This document shows, piece by piece, positions 43,885-44,146 of a DNA stretch of 44,146 bases. Every line of letters begins with the position of its first letter. The stretch's first letter is position 1. Source of the stretch: Carboxydothermus pertinax (GTDB lineage Bacteria; Bacillota; Z-2901; Carboxydothermales; Carboxydothermaceae); contig NZ_BDJK01000059.1 of assembly GCF_001950255.1 (NCBI RefSeq), forward strand, positions 1 to 44,146, read 5' to 3'. Both the position numbers and the translations under genes were made by a program. Below the pieces are notes generated by a model. It was given only the letters and a program-made list of their open reading frames with translations, was not told the DNA's origin and searched no databases.

Positions 43885-44146
43885 TAGACCTTGAAAAAGC
43901 TCGTTCCCACCTTGAAGAACTTGGGCTTTTAAGCGCAGCAGCTTTTCTTGACGCCCTCCTGGAAAGGGCCCAGCGGGAAAATAGCACATATGTTGATTTT
44001 TTAAATGACCTGCTTGAAACTGAACTTGCCGAAAGGCTAAGGCGAAATGTCGAAGTAAGGTCAAAACTCGCCCGGCTTCCGTATAAAAAGACCCTGAAGG
44101 AATTTGACTTTACCTTCCAGCCCAGTATCGATGAAAAACTGATAAA
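43881..44146 (+). CDS. istB: IS21-family helper ATPase IstB, N-terminal part (partial)
   Basis: 88 residues are visible: MIDLEKARSHLEELGLLSAA, the helical ERLRRNVEVRSKLARLPYKK segment and the family phrase KEFDFTFQPSIDE. IstB is the AAA+ helper of IS21 transposition; the Walker motifs lie beyond the window edge. The ATG overlaps the istA stop. Confidence 0.85.
   Translation, partial: MIDLEKARSHLEELGLLSAAAFLDALLERAQRENSTYVDFLNDLLETELAERLRRNVEVRSKLARLPYKKTLKEFDFTFQPSIDEKLI

Larger units (their letters stand above)
43618..44146 (+). mobile_element. IS21-type insertion sequence remnant
   Basis: The end of an istA frame is followed, with an ATGA overlap, by istB running off the window. The 5' part of the element (terminal repeat and most of istA) is missing, and the join to AT-rich lipoprotein sequence falls at about 43615-43645. 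Base composition changes at the same point. Confidence 0.75.

Overview
The window looks like a chromosomal segment of a moderately GC-poor, probably thermophilic Firmicute of the Clostridia type. The grounds are a Gram-positive tuf/S10/spc/alpha supercluster, strong AGGAGG ribosome binding sites, frequent GTG and TTG starts, zinc-binding S4, S14, L24 and L36, a CwlD-type spore amidase, an ArgJ-based arginine operon and an agr-type peptide-signalling locus. The overall gene set recalls Carboxydothermus and relatives, but that assignment is inference.

Region 1 (1-19906) is one long forward block. It holds the 3' end of tuf, then rpsJ through rplQ with secY, map, a KOW-domain protein, infA, rpmJ and rpoA. 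After these come the energy module of an ECF vitamin transporter (ecfA1, ecfA2, ecfT), truA, a cation/Ca2+ exchanger-type membrane protein, and rplM-rpsI with its own promoter and terminator. No adk lies between secY and map.

Region 2 (about 19940-27600) is mixed housekeeping: a reverse-strand ferritin-like protein, cwlD, an OPT-family transporter, an AmmeMemoRadiSam cluster (a 42-residue Cys-rich protein, a LigB/Memo-AMMECR1 fusion and a radical SAM enzyme) and an MFS transporter.

Region 3 (27640-35710) is a complete arginine operon, argC-argJ-argB-argD-argF-argG-argH. It has a candidate ArgR-controlled promoter in front and a strong terminator at the end.

Region 4 (35740-40470) carries a reverse-strand methyltransferase-like gene, a secreted DUF2680-like protein with a Gly/Cys-rich tail, a possible small reverse-strand transcript, a crotonase, a LysO-like exporter, a zinc-ribbon membrane protein and a rubrerythrin-like ferritin.

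Region 5 (40480-44146) is the accessory and most unusual part. It holds a broken agr-type quorum-sensing locus: a truncated and frameshifted sensor kinase, an agrB with an in-frame TGA, and an intact agrD. The agrD core suggests a serine lactone pheromone. A direct repeat of about 391-394 bp follows in two copies. Each copy contains the agrD tail, an intrinsic terminator, 9-bp boxes phased every 21 bp (the geometry used by LytTR regulators such as AgrA), a promoter, and a leader that is almost identical between copies. Copy 1 leads into AT-rich ORFs of unknown function. Copy 2 leads into a truncated lipoprotein ORF that runs into an IS21-type remnant (istA tail, then istB) leaving the window. 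The inference is a pheromone-controlled cargo locus in which each gene set was placed behind a duplicated agr-responsive promoter, and which is now decaying.
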